Origin: Prunella strophiata
Lineage: Eukaryota; Chordata; Aves; Passeriformes; Prunellidae
Length of the DNA stretch: 64,000 bases
Assembly: GCA_036583965.1 (NCBI GenBank)
Contig: JAZBQD010000015.1
Span: 67,612,830 to 67,676,829 of the forward strand
Reading direction: 5' to 3'
Below the pieces are notes generated by a model that did not search any database, was not told the DNA's origin, and saw only the letters and a list, made by a program, of their open reading frames with translations. This document shows, in pieces, positions 1 to 12,739 of the stretch (position 1 is its first letter; each line of letters begins with the position of its first letter). A program made the position numbers and the translations under genes.

Positions 1-1950
1 GGAATTGCTCAAAAACTGGTAAGCATGCAGATTAGCTGGCAGCAAATATCTACAGACTTGGGGCACTTTGAACTAAACATAAAATTTAAGGGCACATATG
101 AACGGAAAAGAAATTACATTAAAATGACTGATCATCAAAGGTCAATCAATAGCCATGTGAAATCCCAATAGGACTACATAGGTCTGTCCTGGTTCAGTTA
201 TTCTGACACTTTACTCTCCTGATGTTAAAAGGCTGCAAAGTAAGGAGACAGAATAAATATATGCTTTCTAAAAGCATTTTTATACACTCAATGTCCTGAA
301 AAGCAAAACCTTAATACAAATATTTAATCTTCTACTCAATTTGTGTCTTAATGTGACTTCTGTGCTGATGAAGGCTGATGGGTTAGCATAATAACCTACC
401 ATTTTACCATGGTAGTGCCCAAGACTACATCATCCTTTCACTCTTTTTTTACTTGCCACTCTTGATTTTTTTGTATTTAGTTGAAGGAACCAAACCATTT
501 GCTTTATTCTTCCCCCATCTAAGTTCTGAGGAAGAAAAGAGAGCAATTCTTCTGACTACCCTATTTTTAACATCATTAACATATTGGAAAAAACATTAAA
601 AAAGATTGGAATTTGACCAAATGCACCACTTCCAAAATTCCCCTAAACAAAATTTGGCAGGAGAGACAAAAAAGGAAAGGTCTGTCTCAGATAGAAAAGA
701 TCTAAACCAAATGAAGCATTTCCTTGTTCTGCTTACAGGTGTGTGTTACAATCTGACCTAATATTATTCAGATTCTATAATACTGTGCATGCAATTTCTG
801 TTGCAGAAGGAAATTGTTCATAAAATATTAAATGAAAATACATCATGGTCAAGAAAAGAGATTAAACAGGTAGATGAGAGGGAAAAGATTTGAGCATTAG
901 GTAGATATGTACAGGGATGAATCTAGAATACTGCTCCTTAATAGATGTTTTACAATTACTTGCCTGTACTACCATCAATTCAGTGCTTAAATAGATAAAT
1001 TTGCCTTGGAATGGACTCACCAAAGCACATATTGTAGGTAGGGTCTCATGATAGCAAGGAGAATAGCTAGTTTCACTTTCTCTTTCCTTCCTTATAATTA
1101 ACTTTCTTATGTACCCATTCTCCACTTTAAGGTTCAGTGACTCAAAAATATTCTGTAGTTGCATGCCTTCAATATTAAGCATATTTTAAGACCAAACACA
1201 GACAAAGGATTAAACAGTGAGAAGGAAGTAGAATTGAAAATGAGAAATTAATTTTTATTATTCAGTATGTATTTTAGACCAAAAATGAATTAACCCTGTA
1301 TATTGTAATACAAAATGATCACATATTGGTTTTAATTCATGGACTAAATTTAGTGTGAAACATTTAAGATGAATGAAAATTCATCTTTTGCCCACATTAT
1401 GAGTTTTGCATGCCCTACCAAATTAAAAGTGTGTAAGATTTAAACCTCTTTCTCCATATTATGAAATTATATGGAATGAGACTAAGGCACAAAACTGTGG
1501 AATTTGTTTCATTATCCTTTTGGACTTTTACAGGTTTTGTGTTTCGTGATCATTGTATGCTGCCTCCCTTCCTGAAGATTAGAGACATGAAAGTGTAATT
1601 AAAATACACTGAAAATGAGAAACAGACAAATTAATTGGCTTGGAAGCCTAATTCATATTATTTAAACATTTATGAGAATGCTAAAATGAACAAAGGAATA
1701 TCTCTCCAAAAGCATCATTATCACCTTCATTGTAACTTTTTATGCTAGCTTGGAAAAATCTCTTGGTATCTAATCACATATTGTAAATATGCAGTGCTAA
1801 TTATAATTTGCCACAAGGTGTGATGTATCAAGTTCTGGAAGTCTTCCTTTAGTGAATTCATAGCATTAACAAGAAACAAGACTACATTCATAAAGCCAGT
1901 AAGACATACAATTGGGTGTTTTTTTGGGTTTTGTTTTGTTTTTTTTTTTC

Positions 1951-1979
1951 TTTGTTTTATGTGTGTGTGTGTGTGTGTG
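1951..1979. repeat. (GT)n microsatellite after a T-rich tract
   Basis: About ten GT units run from 1,961 to 1,979, directly after a T-rich stretch from about 1,919. The array is short and uninterrupted, so it may be length-variable. No gene is next to it. Confidence 0.9.
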
Positions 1980-4900
1980 GTACTAGTTGTTTGGGGTTTT
2001 TAAGAAAATATTATTACTACTGGAAGTGCTAGATGCTTGAAAATAACGTATGAGTCCTAAAAAAGTTTGTTTTCCTCATCATAAATTTGCTGTAAATTAT
2101 TTTAAGCTGCAATATTTGGAAAAAAACCCAATTCTTGAAAGCCTCAGTTCTAATGGAATACAGATGATGACAATTCAGCTTTGCCTCCAAGAATAACTCC
2201 CAGGTAAGCATGCACCTGCCCAGCCAGGAAGGGAGAACGTCAGCATCAGAAAGAGACTAACCAGGAATGGGAGCCTGGAGGTTTCAGGACAGCCAGACAG
2301 GAATAATTACAGGTGGGGAATGCTCAGCCTACACAAAGATGGGCAGAATTGCTAAATCCAATAGTTCATTTTCATTTCTCCACAGCACTGATGCTGGTCT
2401 TCACCCTGGAGATAAGGAAATGCAGTTGCACCTGTAGCCAGGTGCACAGGGCTCCTTGTGACCACAGGATGGCCACACTGTTCTCAAGAAGCATTATCTC
2501 CCAAAATATTTTTGCTAAAACTGACCAAAATTCTGTTAAGAAGACACACATGATGAGTCAAGAACTGTGGAGATGTGGGGATTTAGTCAGTGTGAGATAT
2601 AGCCACTTATCATTCTTTTTCTTTGTGCTCTGCCACAGCATAAGCCCCTTTCTAGCCAGAAGAAATTTGCATTTGGTAAAAGCAGAGAGTCTTGGATATA
2701 ATTCTGCACGTCTATCAAAGTCACTGACAAAGTTTCTACTGAAAAATGAATGTGCTTGTGTCCATTTATAGTAGGGAGTGCCATTTTATACCCACTCAAA
2801 AGAGGTATAAAACACACATATACTTAACAATGTTTTTCCTAGTGTAAATAATTAAATCTTAGTGAAGAATTGTGCTCAATAATTTTTTTTTTTTAAATTA
2901 ATGTAATTTCACCATGTCATAAGGCTTGCCACAATTCACTCTATTACTGAACACATTTTTGTCTTTTTACTTTTTAGCAGTAATGCGACTTGCAGTAACT
3001 ATTTGAACACTTGATTAGCAAAAGTATTTTGTCTCTTTTAGTGCTTTGTAAATTTGGATAAGAAAATAAATTCAATAATGTTTATCTCCATTCAAGTTGA
3101 ATTTGTTACTTCAGAGTCACAAATATTTGTGGAAAAAAATTAAGTTTATGAACTTATAGCAACCTGTTCATTTATAAAATAAATGCTTTTATGTTTAAAA
3201 GTTTTGCCCACCTCTCATACTTTATTAAGGAATACAAATCACTATTTAAAACAATTTAGGAAGAGGAATGTACTGTTAACGTCAATTTTATTGTCATCCA
3301 TGTTACTGTAGCAGACGTCAGCTTATGGAGCTTGTTTATTTCTCCTCGTTTTCAGATCATATTGAGATGGTCAACTATCTTTCAGTGTTTTGGCAACTAG
3401 GGCTACATTTCTATTAAAATTACTATTATAGTGAGTTTAATTCTATAAATTTATAGTTATTTTGATTACTGCAGGACATTTTTGCTAAAAGTTTCCTGTC
3501 CTTGGCTTTCTTATAACATAATGGTTTTTTTTGAAAATAGCACAAAATCAGATGTCATTTCAAATGAGCCTATGATATAGCTTTTTTCTCACTGTTGTTT
3601 GTGCATACAGGACTTTAGGTTAAATTGTTAACATTTTTTCTTTCCCTTCTTCATGAATGAATGACGGAAGCAATAAAAAGCAAAGGTGAATTTTGTGATA
3701 AGTGATGAGTGGATATCATTGTGCTAAGAAATGCAAACTTCTGCATGAGAATTTTATGCAGTTGAAAATTATGTCAAAAAAAAAAAATTAGAATACTCTT
3801 TATTATTCTTGTTGAAATCATCTGCATCCCAGCAAAGTGCCATCTAACACAATATTCTGTTTCTCAGAAAGACTAACAGATGCACTGAAGGTACCACAGA
3901 GAAATTGAATGATATTCTTTTCCATGAGTATTTTGGAGAGTTCTAATTTGGAAATTTGACTTCGAGTCTCATGTGTAGTTAATAAGCTTATGCCTGTCCT
4001 GTGGATTTATAATACAATTTCCAAATTATTTATGATTTTTGTTACATATCTGCATATCCTAAAAATAAGACATTTTTAAAAGTAAGCATGCATTGCCCAA
4101 AAAATATTAGGGTTTTGTGTTGCTTTTTTGGAACACTGGATAATTTTTCTGATTTCCCTTAACTCCCTATAGTAGAAAAACTAATCTGCTACTAATTTTC
4201 TTGGCACCACTTATGTTTGAATTTGATGAGTCATGTTACTCTGTAGTTTCTGTAGTTTTCCTTTTTTCTTTCTTTGCAATTTTTTTTTTTTTTAATTTTG
4301 GTTTCTTGTTTTAATCAGTACAGGTTTCATTCATTAAAAACATTTTGCTTTGTCTTGTGTCATTTGTTATGGTTCTCAGAAAAATGGCGTCCTGCCTCTG
4401 GAGGCTAAGCAGTTGTATCAAAAATTATCCAGATGTCATTGTAATAGCACTTCTCTTTCTTTCTTTCAACTACACTCTCACACTTTTAGACCCACTCTTC
4501 AACCTTCTAATTTCATCATTCATCATGTCCTGAGACTTTTTCTCCATATTGTGTTAAAGAGAATTTCCATTCCTCACAAATCTCATAGTTCTTCCTCTTT
4601 CCTCGCTTCTTTTTAATAGAGGTTTAGCATGAGCAAATCTAGCAGTCATCATAAAATTACCATATTTTGGATTTCTGAGTTTGTCATATTTAATCTGAAT
4701 ATCTTGGTGATTGCTATTTAAAAAGCACTACAAAGTCTGTATTTTTAATAGGATGAAGGCATTATATGTAAATATTTAAGATAAAAAAAAAAAAAAGGAA
4801 AGAAACATTTCTCTGAACTTATAATTATCCTTAAAGAAATTGCTCCCAATTGGTTTTAAACTGAAAATTATTTAGTTATGGACCACATCTAAGAATATGG

Positions 4901-6530
4901 CCAGGCCTTTAACCTTTTTTACCTATTATTTTTACCCTTTCCTTTAGATAACATTGATTTTTAATTACATCCCCTTTCATAGATATTACAGGTCAAAATG
5001 TCCCTACCCTATTGATGTGCCATCAATATCAGCAGCACAACACAGGTCTGTAAAGAGAAAGTCTTATACCTTTTTCCATGGATGGTTACCTGAACATATA
5101 TTGGATAATTAATAATAAAAGATTACTTTGAAAGACTAAATACATCAGAGATTCAAATTTATAATAGTGAATTAATCAAGAAACTAAATAGCTTACAAAT
5201 AATCTTCTAAATATATTATTATGCTAATAAGTTTGCAAATTTAGGCAAAAATTAAGGGTCAGGTTTGACATTTTATGTTTATGACATTTATGCTTATTTT
5301 CAAATGTATGCGTAGTAGAATTCTAAGGCTTTGTGTGTAACCATTTTATGAGCCTAAATACCTAAATCTATATATGAGAAAGTTTATCTGCACTGACAAA
5401 TCTCTGTGGACAAGTGTATGATGACTGGCATATGTATGATAGTCATAGAAGGTGTAAATATAATATTTTAAATTTTGCTTATCCTCTCCTTAATCTTCTC
5501 CCACTTCTGTGTGGGGCTTAGCCAGATCCTAATTTGTAGGATTTGGGGAAAAATTGGGTAAGGGCAGAAAAATCTATTTTATATGCAGAGGTACCTTGTG
5601 TAGGAAATAGTACTATGAGAAAAAAATCATATGTCATGAACAATATACGCAGATGCCAGGGCAATGAGAGAGGAGAATAATTTCAAATTTCAAATGCAAA
5701 CTGATTTCTTCTGTGCATGATATCATAGTTCTGGTGATACAAGGCAAAACATCACCTGGTGTTGGATCAGATGCACTATCAAGCCCAGTGTTGTCCATGA
5801 AGTTAAAAATAGATTTTGGACCTGAATGAAAGCTCTAGAGTTGGAGCAGAATATTCCTCATAACAATGAAAGCTTCACTTTTTTTGTATTAATGTTGAAA
5901 AATGCAGATAAGGGTAGCAGGAGCCTGTCACATGCATGACAAATATTGCAGCCAACAAAATTGCAGCTCCTGATGTGTCTTTGGCCCCCATCAGTGACCA
6001 GCTACTTACAAACTCAGCAGAATTTGAATATTAAAAGCTATATTATATGAGATTTTGCAAGAACAGAAGAAAAACTCTGCTGAACCTGGGAGAGCAGTTA
6101 CAGCGTGAAAGGTCTCTGTTAAATAAAAAATTCCATTTGCACTGCTTTAAAGCATCAATGATTTCAGCACAAGGTGATTTAAGGAGAAAAAAAAACCAAC
6201 TGTTATTTAAAAAAAGCACACCTTAAAATTCAGAAGAATATCACAAACTAGAATAAAAATATTCTTCATTTCCTTTTGAGAGATGGAGCTCAAACCTAGA
6301 GATGGTATTATGGAAAATTATGGAAAATGTTAGGATAATCTTGAAATATCTTTGCTCAAATTTCAGGACTGTTTCTACCCTTCTATAAATAGCTTTTCAA
6401 TTGAGAAAAAATACAATGAAAGACTGATGGCATCATGGATTTTGCAAGGATTATGAAACAAAATCTATCCTGAATGTCTTCTAAAAATACCCTTCATTTA
6501 TTTTCCATATGAAAAATTTTGCAGTGAAGT

Positions 6531-6567
6531 AAAAAAAAAAAAAAAAAAAAAACAAAAAAATAAAAAA
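6531..6567. repeat. A-rich simple repeat
   Basis: A run of 22 A followed by A-runs broken by single C and T bases. No retroposed body is recognisable on its 5' side, so I call it a simple repeat, not a retroposon tail. Confidence 0.9.
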
Positions 6568-7101
6568 ACCAAACTTTTATTTCTAGAACTTAAATACCTC
6601 ATTAAGAAATCTCTAATAATTTACCACATCCATTTACATAAGTACAGGGAGTGAAACACAGCTGAATACCTGTAGATAAAAGAGGAGGCTAGGTGGTAAA
6701 AGAGTGGGACATCAGGGAAAATTAAAAAGATGTTATAGACTCTATATAACATAGGATTATTAGTCTTCCAGCCTGCCATTCTTAAAGAAGCAAAAAATAG
6801 GACAATAATATCCAAGATTTTCAGCAATAACTGAACTGCTGTATGTCCAGGGTAGGAAGTAAGAATGTCTTTATTTAGTATCTATATTTCATTCAACTCA
6901 CTCTGTATGTCCTGTGCTAGGCAGTGATAATGGGCAGGTTTGCAGCTTCTTTAAGAAAACACTTATTACTATTATTGCTTCTTAAATTTTTTCTATAGAT
7001 ACTCACCCTGGAAACACAATGTGTCATTGATTTCTGGTAAAAGCTGCCCCATGCATATCACTCCACACCAATTGTTGCCTTAGCTTTTCTTCTTCACTTA
7101 C

Positions 7102-7237
7102 CGCAGTTTGCATTCACAAGCTTCTGGCAGACTAATTGTATTCATCTGGAGATCTACTATTCCTCCCTGTCTGCATGACTCCACCTGAAACTGGTTTTCA
7201 ACAATATTTCTACTCTGGGTAGAGCTCACCTGCAGTT
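7102..7237 (-). other. candidate exon (unproven)
   Basis: Read on the minus strand, an open frame of about 57 codons ends exactly at a strong donor (CTGCG then GTAAGTG, the GT at plus 7,101-7,100). Possible acceptors lie at 7,238 (after a pyrimidine-rich TTTCCTCTGTACAG) and at 7,185 (after TTTCAG), giving exons of 136 or 83 nt. The last part of the predicted peptide has three cysteines in a CRQGG...ACECK pattern that looks more protein-like than most frames here. I do not recognise a family. A chance frame of this length in AT-rich DNA is quite possible. Confidence 0.2.
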
Positions 7238-8758
7238 CTGTACAGAGGAAATGCCATTACAGCTCCTCAGGGAAAGAGATTATTATTCTCTTTGTTAGTT
7301 ATTTTTCCTAGGGAAGCACTTTTTTCTGATAGCATATTTTTTTCCCTTCTTGTACTGAAAGCTTCCTTTTAAATAAAACACAGTCATTTCCAATGCATGC
7401 CACTTTTCCAGATTACTTAAAATGCAGATGGCCAACCAAAGTAACAAGATTGGAAACATTTCCTGGCCCAGCTCATAATCTGAGTTTGGATGTTGTGTTT
7501 ATATCTATTCCCATACTTTGAGTATTACATAAAATAATGTGAAGAGACACCATCATAAAGAAAGACACAAAATTTAAGGTAGAGACAGGCTCAGCAGAAC
7601 TGGAAAAGTCTTTTATCAAAGATTCAAACAAAAACAAGTACACATGAAAAAAGAGTTGATTTTCTCCTCTACTGTCTTTTTTTTTCTCATGTTGATGAAT
7701 CTTGTTCTCTGCACACCTGAACCTCCTGCCAAACTGTTGTATGTCCAAAGCCATACTGTCAGCTATAAGTAATAGTCCTTGCTGTAGGGCTGCTGCTGAC
7801 CTAGACTTTTTCTGCCAGTGATTTCACCCCATTCACATGATTGGTGTCTCCTAGAAAGTGGATCTGAGTGCTATAGTATGTTGATGCACAAATTTCAGCT
7901 GCTCAATCAATCCTGTTCTTAACATGGATATTTCAGGAAATGTTATGTCAGATGTATATCAAACATTTAATTTACCAGGAATGTACACCTCTAACAAACA
8001 CATCTGACTCTACATCCAGACAAACATGTGTATGGAAATACAATCAGTTTATTGTGGGCCTTCTGCAACTGGAGATATATTCAATTCAGTAGGAGATTTA
8101 TTTGCTACTAAGAAGGATGTATGTGATGTTGTAGATGGTATAACTGACTTAGTCCAGCACCTGACAAATCCAATTCAGTAGGTGACACAAGGTATCATTT
8201 TTGCGGAAATATATTTGATGTACTAGGTTATGAATTTCATTAAAATTAGGTTTTTTTCTTTGTTGAACAATACTTTATTTTTTCTCCTAAAGTATTTGAC
8301 TATAGACAGTATAGGATATGCAATTTTTCCCCATTAAATGCTAATAAATGACATGTCCATTATACTCTGTAACATTTATACAGCCTATTGAATGCTGAAA
8401 TGAACAACAGAAGTGACAGAATCCTTGCTTTTAAAGATTTCTTTTGACACTACATCTGAAAGATGTCTTTTAGCTGAAGGACAAACATCCAATATCTGAT
8501 CTGTCAGCAACCAAACCCAAAGCTTTTATGAGGCATTTGACTGGGCTTTCAGTAAAAGTAACAACTCCACCTCTGAATATGCTGGTTTGGTATTGCCTGT
8601 TATGAGAAGAAAAAGTAGAGACCAGAAAATATTTTAGTTTTGTTACAATGATTTTTCTTATACTTAGAAGTCATCCTGGATCTGTGTATGCACGGGTAGT
8701 GAACTACTGATAAAGCACCTTGCTAAAAGACATGAACCTGTTCAAATTGCTCACTAAC

Positions 8759-8761
<3 letters not shown>

Positions 8762-8804
<43 letters not shown>
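8762..8804. repeat. long poly-A tract (43 nt)
   Basis: An uninterrupted run of 43 A, then GGGG and a further A-rich stretch to about 8,833. CR1, the dominant retroposon of this window, does not end in poly-A, and I cannot identify a retroposed body upstream. It is best treated as a mononucleotide repeat. Confidence 0.95.
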
Positions 8805-8807
<3 letters not shown>

Positions 8808-10383
8808 GAATAAAAGGAAAGAAAAAAAAAAAACATTCCTCCAAATTACATTAGAGTTTTGACACTGATATCATCAGCAAGAAGAAAGTATTAGCCAAAA
8901 TGAAAGCTAAAGATATCACTGGCATTTATTAAGACCTTGCATCTATAATGCATTTATTCCAGGCCATGCACAGAGAAATGCAAAGAGCCTGACTAAAACA
9001 GCTTATGTTTTTAAAAAGACAAGCAGTACATGAAGGTCAGGGGAAAAGTAGATCATACACAAATCACAGCTTACATTATAAAAAGAATAGAGAATATTGC
9101 TTACTGAGGCACATTTTAGCTAACCAATTTAGTTCATTCAGTGTGTGGTTTGCCAAGTCCAGTGCATAGAACTACCAATCTCCAGAATTATGGATAGCAT
9201 ATTCCACTCAAGGGAGAAGCACTTTTCACTAATAAATGCTCCCTAAGATATTAATGTAGAGATGGACAAACTATTTGTTTCAACTGAATCACACCAAATA
9301 CACTAATTTCTTATTGCAATGAATCCAAAGTATCCTGTCTGGTGCTTAGGGCAGTTCCTGCATGATCAGGTCAGCTTTCAGCTGCACAAAGAGTGCTTCA
9401 AGGCCACAAGATGTTAGTGTTGTTGCTTCTTGAATTGTGAAATGCCACCAGAGCAAAAGTAAATAGTAAATTAGGTGTGATACTACAATGTAAATCTCTT
9501 CACATCAAGAGTCAAAGATAAAAGGATAGTAAGTTTAAATTCTGATCCCTCAAAAAAAGCATTGCAAATAGGCATGGGTTGCCAAATATGCATGGCTACA
9601 CAAAGTAGAATTGCTGCATTTTGAAGGCAGGGGCAATATCTTTGAATTTTTACTTGGTAAGAGAAAATAATCCAACCTATGCAAAAAAATACCTGTAGAT
9701 TATGGAGATCTTTTCAAGAGGTCCCTTACTTTATATACCTAGAGTTTTGAAGATAGCAGATAGGTTAGAACTGCACAGGCAATTAATTTGTATCTGAAGC
9801 AAAATATTTGCTGTTATGCTATAAAATTTGTGTAGCAGCAAGGGAGGTGGTCATTGATTCAAAGGCAACCTCCACAATCTGGTAAATTTTTGTCTGATTT
9901 AGGCTGCTCTCTCAGCATTTGAACAGACAGTAAGTCCCACCCTTGATGCTGGCAGTATCCTAAGGAACAAAACCTGAGTAAGACAAATTTTCTAGAAGAT
10001 GGATGCCTGTGCAAAGATCAGCAGAATGTCTGGGCATGTGTCTTTAACAGCAAACACAATGGGAAGCATTGGGCATAAAGAAATTTGAAGTAGTAGCCTT
10101 GTTTTTAATGACTAGAAATCCTGCCTTAGATTGATGAATGGAGTTTCAGGTTAAACAGCTGAGATATTGAGAAAGCCATGCAAGAGAAACTCTTGAGTAA
10201 ATTCGCTGTCATGAAAATATAGTAAAATCCACTATGAAATACACACATTTTGAATCTAAATACGGTATAGGAAAAAGAAGCTTAATTTTTGGTTCATTGG
10301 ATATCACAGATAATGCTTCATATTTCCATCTATGAAGGAACTCCTCTGGGCTTTTAGGATTAAAGCCATATCCTTTTGAAACT

Positions 10384-10412
10384 AAAATAAATAAATAAAT
10401 AAATAAATAAAT
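10384..10412. repeat. (AAAT)n microsatellite
   Basis: Seven near-perfect AAAT units in tandem. No associated transposon is recognised. Confidence 0.9.
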
Positions 10413-10894
10413 ATTTTGCATTTAAAAAATGTGATTAAAATTAGATGTGAAACTGTTATCTATACTACTTTTAAACTGATATCATTGAAATGACTATGAA
10501 AGAAAAGGGATGAAGAAGGACTTGGATGGGTTGCTATGCCTCTCTCCTATTGTGCTTCTGCTAGACAAATTTTTACTTTGAGGCTTGTTTTCATGCAGCT
10601 CAAGGACTTTCTGATTTGCAGCAAATTCCATGCAAACACAGACCTTCTATCTCCTCTGAGGTTTGACTGTACCTCTGTTTGCTTTTCTCAACAGTTTGCA
10701 ATTTCTCAAAATGCAGTTTCTCAGATCTTTTCTGCAGGTCTCCCTCTGCCTCTTCTGTCTATCCTACCACATAATTTCTATACTGTGTTCTCAACTGCTT
10801 TGTTTTTAAACAGAAAAGTTCAAAAAGGAATTATGACAGATCCTTTGATGCACAACAAATAAAACGTTCCCTATTTGTTCACTATTTATGATAC

Positions 10895-10985
10895 AGTTTA
10901 TCAGTTTATGGTTTAGGGCAGAGGCAGTGTTGGGTTTACAGTTGAACTTCTAATCTTACAAGGTTTCTTCCAACCTTGGTCATTT
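10895..10985 (+). mobile_element. CR1 LINE 3' end fragment
   Basis: The block TTGAACTTCTAATCTTACAA followed by GGTTTCTTCCAACCTTGGTCA matches, with drift, the last part of the avian CR1 3' untranslated region (TTGGACTAGATGATCTTTAAGG, then TCCCTTCCAACC). The element is heavily 5' truncated, as usual for CR1, and has no coding part. It is plus-strand because the conserved block reads forward. Divergence suggests an old copy. Confidence 0.6.
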
Positions 10986-12632
10986 TTTGAGCCTATTATG
11001 TAGACTCTACTACAATTCATATGTTAGAATTACTTGACTTGGGTCTATGCTGAAAAATTTATTCTCTCTTCAGTGAGAAAGAGAACTCTGCTAATGAAGC
11101 CAGTTTTTGTGCCCAAATGACATTACGTATCCAAGCTCTCTAAAAAGAAGCATTTCCTATTTTGGCAAATGCACCAGAGTTTGTAGTTCTCCAGAGCTTT
11201 CAGATTCTGCAGAGCAGAAAGTGAAACATGAAGCATAATCAATATATTCACTATACAATACAGAGAAATAACTTCAAAGCAGTATTTTCTTAGAAATTTT
11301 TCTCAAAATATTAAAAAAACCAACTCCCTATGAGGATTATGCTAAAAAAAATCAAAACCAAATCCCAGCTTATTTAGAAACAACACTTGAACACAGGAGT
11401 CTAGTCTCCCCCTTTTGCCTACAGTCTCATCAATCTCCTAGCACTTCAAAATACTGCAATATCAAAAAGCCCCTCTCTCCACTCAGTTTATTTTTGCCTT
11501 GAGAAGAGACCCACACTTTATCTATCAGCTCTGAATGATCTCGAAGTTAAATGTCCCCACCTGACTTTCCACTTATAGTAAGAGGAGCTTAAGACAAAAC
11601 TGCCCAATATGAAATTCTCTGTTGCGTGGTTTACACACTGTTCTCACTCAGGAGTATTCTTTCTGTAAGTACAGACTAATTTGTTCTTAAGTCATCTGTA
11701 TTTTACAGCAGCCTTCCATGTACATCAGAAGGTCTCAGTCCAGTCTTTTATCATTACAAGTGCAACCTGAGGGCTATTTTTCTGTCTTATTGCATCTGTT
11801 ACTCAGTGTGTTTCTCACCCCATGCAGGCTAGACCATTATTATTTTTCCAGTACCTAAAACCAACATTCCATTCAACTGCTACAAAATCTCACTTTATTT
11901 TCTTTGCCAAACCCTGAGAGGAAAGTCACTGTTACCACACTTTGATTACCACATCATTTTCCCCAAGGAACTTCAAATGAAAGACTGAAGTTATTTTAAA
12001 AAGAAAATTATATCCCCACGAGAAGCCATAAAGTACCAGTCACGTAAGATTTATTATAATGTATTGTATGAGAGATGAGTTTAGCCTAGAGATACACTTG
12101 AAAGTTTGCATATTTTCATATATCTAGACCTGACAGAAATGTGCTCCAACATGTATGTGATAAGGTATTAGCTTTGATAAGAGCTTAAAGATAGTTCTGA
12201 AAATCTTATGTTGAGTTCTGCCATCAGCAGTTTATCATTGTCTCTAATGCAGGTTATAAGCAGTGAAGATGGATCTAAAAATTCATATAATTATCATCAA
12301 TCAATTTTTGTACTATCTAAATTAAATTTGAGTTTCTAGAAAACTGCCTGTTAGATGTAGAATTTTCCTTTATGGATTCAGAAGGCTATTTTATTTTTTA
12401 AATCAGCTATTACTTTAGAAACATTTTCCTCTTAGAGTTAAGAAGCTCAATATCATATGATTTTTATCAGGTAAATGTAGTCTAGAAATAAGAAGATTAC
12501 ATGCAGGCTGTGCTGAAGCAAACTGAACAAATTGTTGCCTTGTATTCATTAAATACCTTGATGGAGGAAATCTTAGCACAAATCTTATTAGGAGAAGCAT
12601 GATTTGAATGTGTTTTGTTTTTTTTTTTCTAG

Positions 12633-12739
12633 ATGTTTATGAAGAAATGTGCAACAAAACACATTTAAATTTTAACCTTAATAATATAAAGTTAAAATTT
12701 AAAACACTTGTTAACATTCCACAGAAGTGGAAGAGAATG
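12633..12739 (+). other. candidate 107-nt exon (unproven)
   Basis: A good acceptor, a run of about 13 T ending in CTAG at 12,629-12,632, is followed by 107 nt with one fully open frame (about 35 codons, starting DVYEEMCNKTHLN) and a donor GAATG/GTAAGC at 12,739/12,740. The length is not a multiple of three. The frame is rich in Asn, Lys, Leu and Phe, as expected from AT-rich DNA, and I recognise no domain. A perfect 13-bp inverted repeat lies inside it. It could be a pseudo-exon or a non-coding RNA exon. Confidence 0.2.
12664..12703. repeat. perfect 13-bp inverted repeat
   Basis: The arms at 12,664-12,676 and 12,691-12,703 are exact reverse complements (TTTAAATTTTAAC and its complement) around a 14-nt loop. 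The arms are nearly all A and T, so the stem would be weak. It is too short for a typical miRNA precursor. Confidence 0.9.

Larger units (their letters stand above)
1..7094. other. AT-rich unique DNA, no gene seen
   Basis: I find no recognisable gene, RNA gene or clear transposon here. The stretch holds a GT microsatellite near 1,961 and a long A-run near 6,531, annotated separately. A 152-codon plus-strand frame at 2,313-2,771 has no domain, no signal peptide and no flanking gene signals, and its length is within chance for this much DNA. The 2,200-2,780 segment is less AT-rich than its surroundings, so it could be a decayed repeat that I do not recognise. Confidence 0.6.
7240..10890. other. 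AT-rich unique DNA, no gene seen
   Basis: No gene or recognisable transposon. It contains a 43-base A-run (8,762) and an (AAAT)n array (10,384). The short open frames have no domain features. Confidence 0.6.

Noticed and set aside
2313..2771. Plus-strand open frame of 152 codons
   Set aside because: No recognised domain or homologue and length within the chance range; a hydrophobic Phe-rich stretch comes from a T-rich run.
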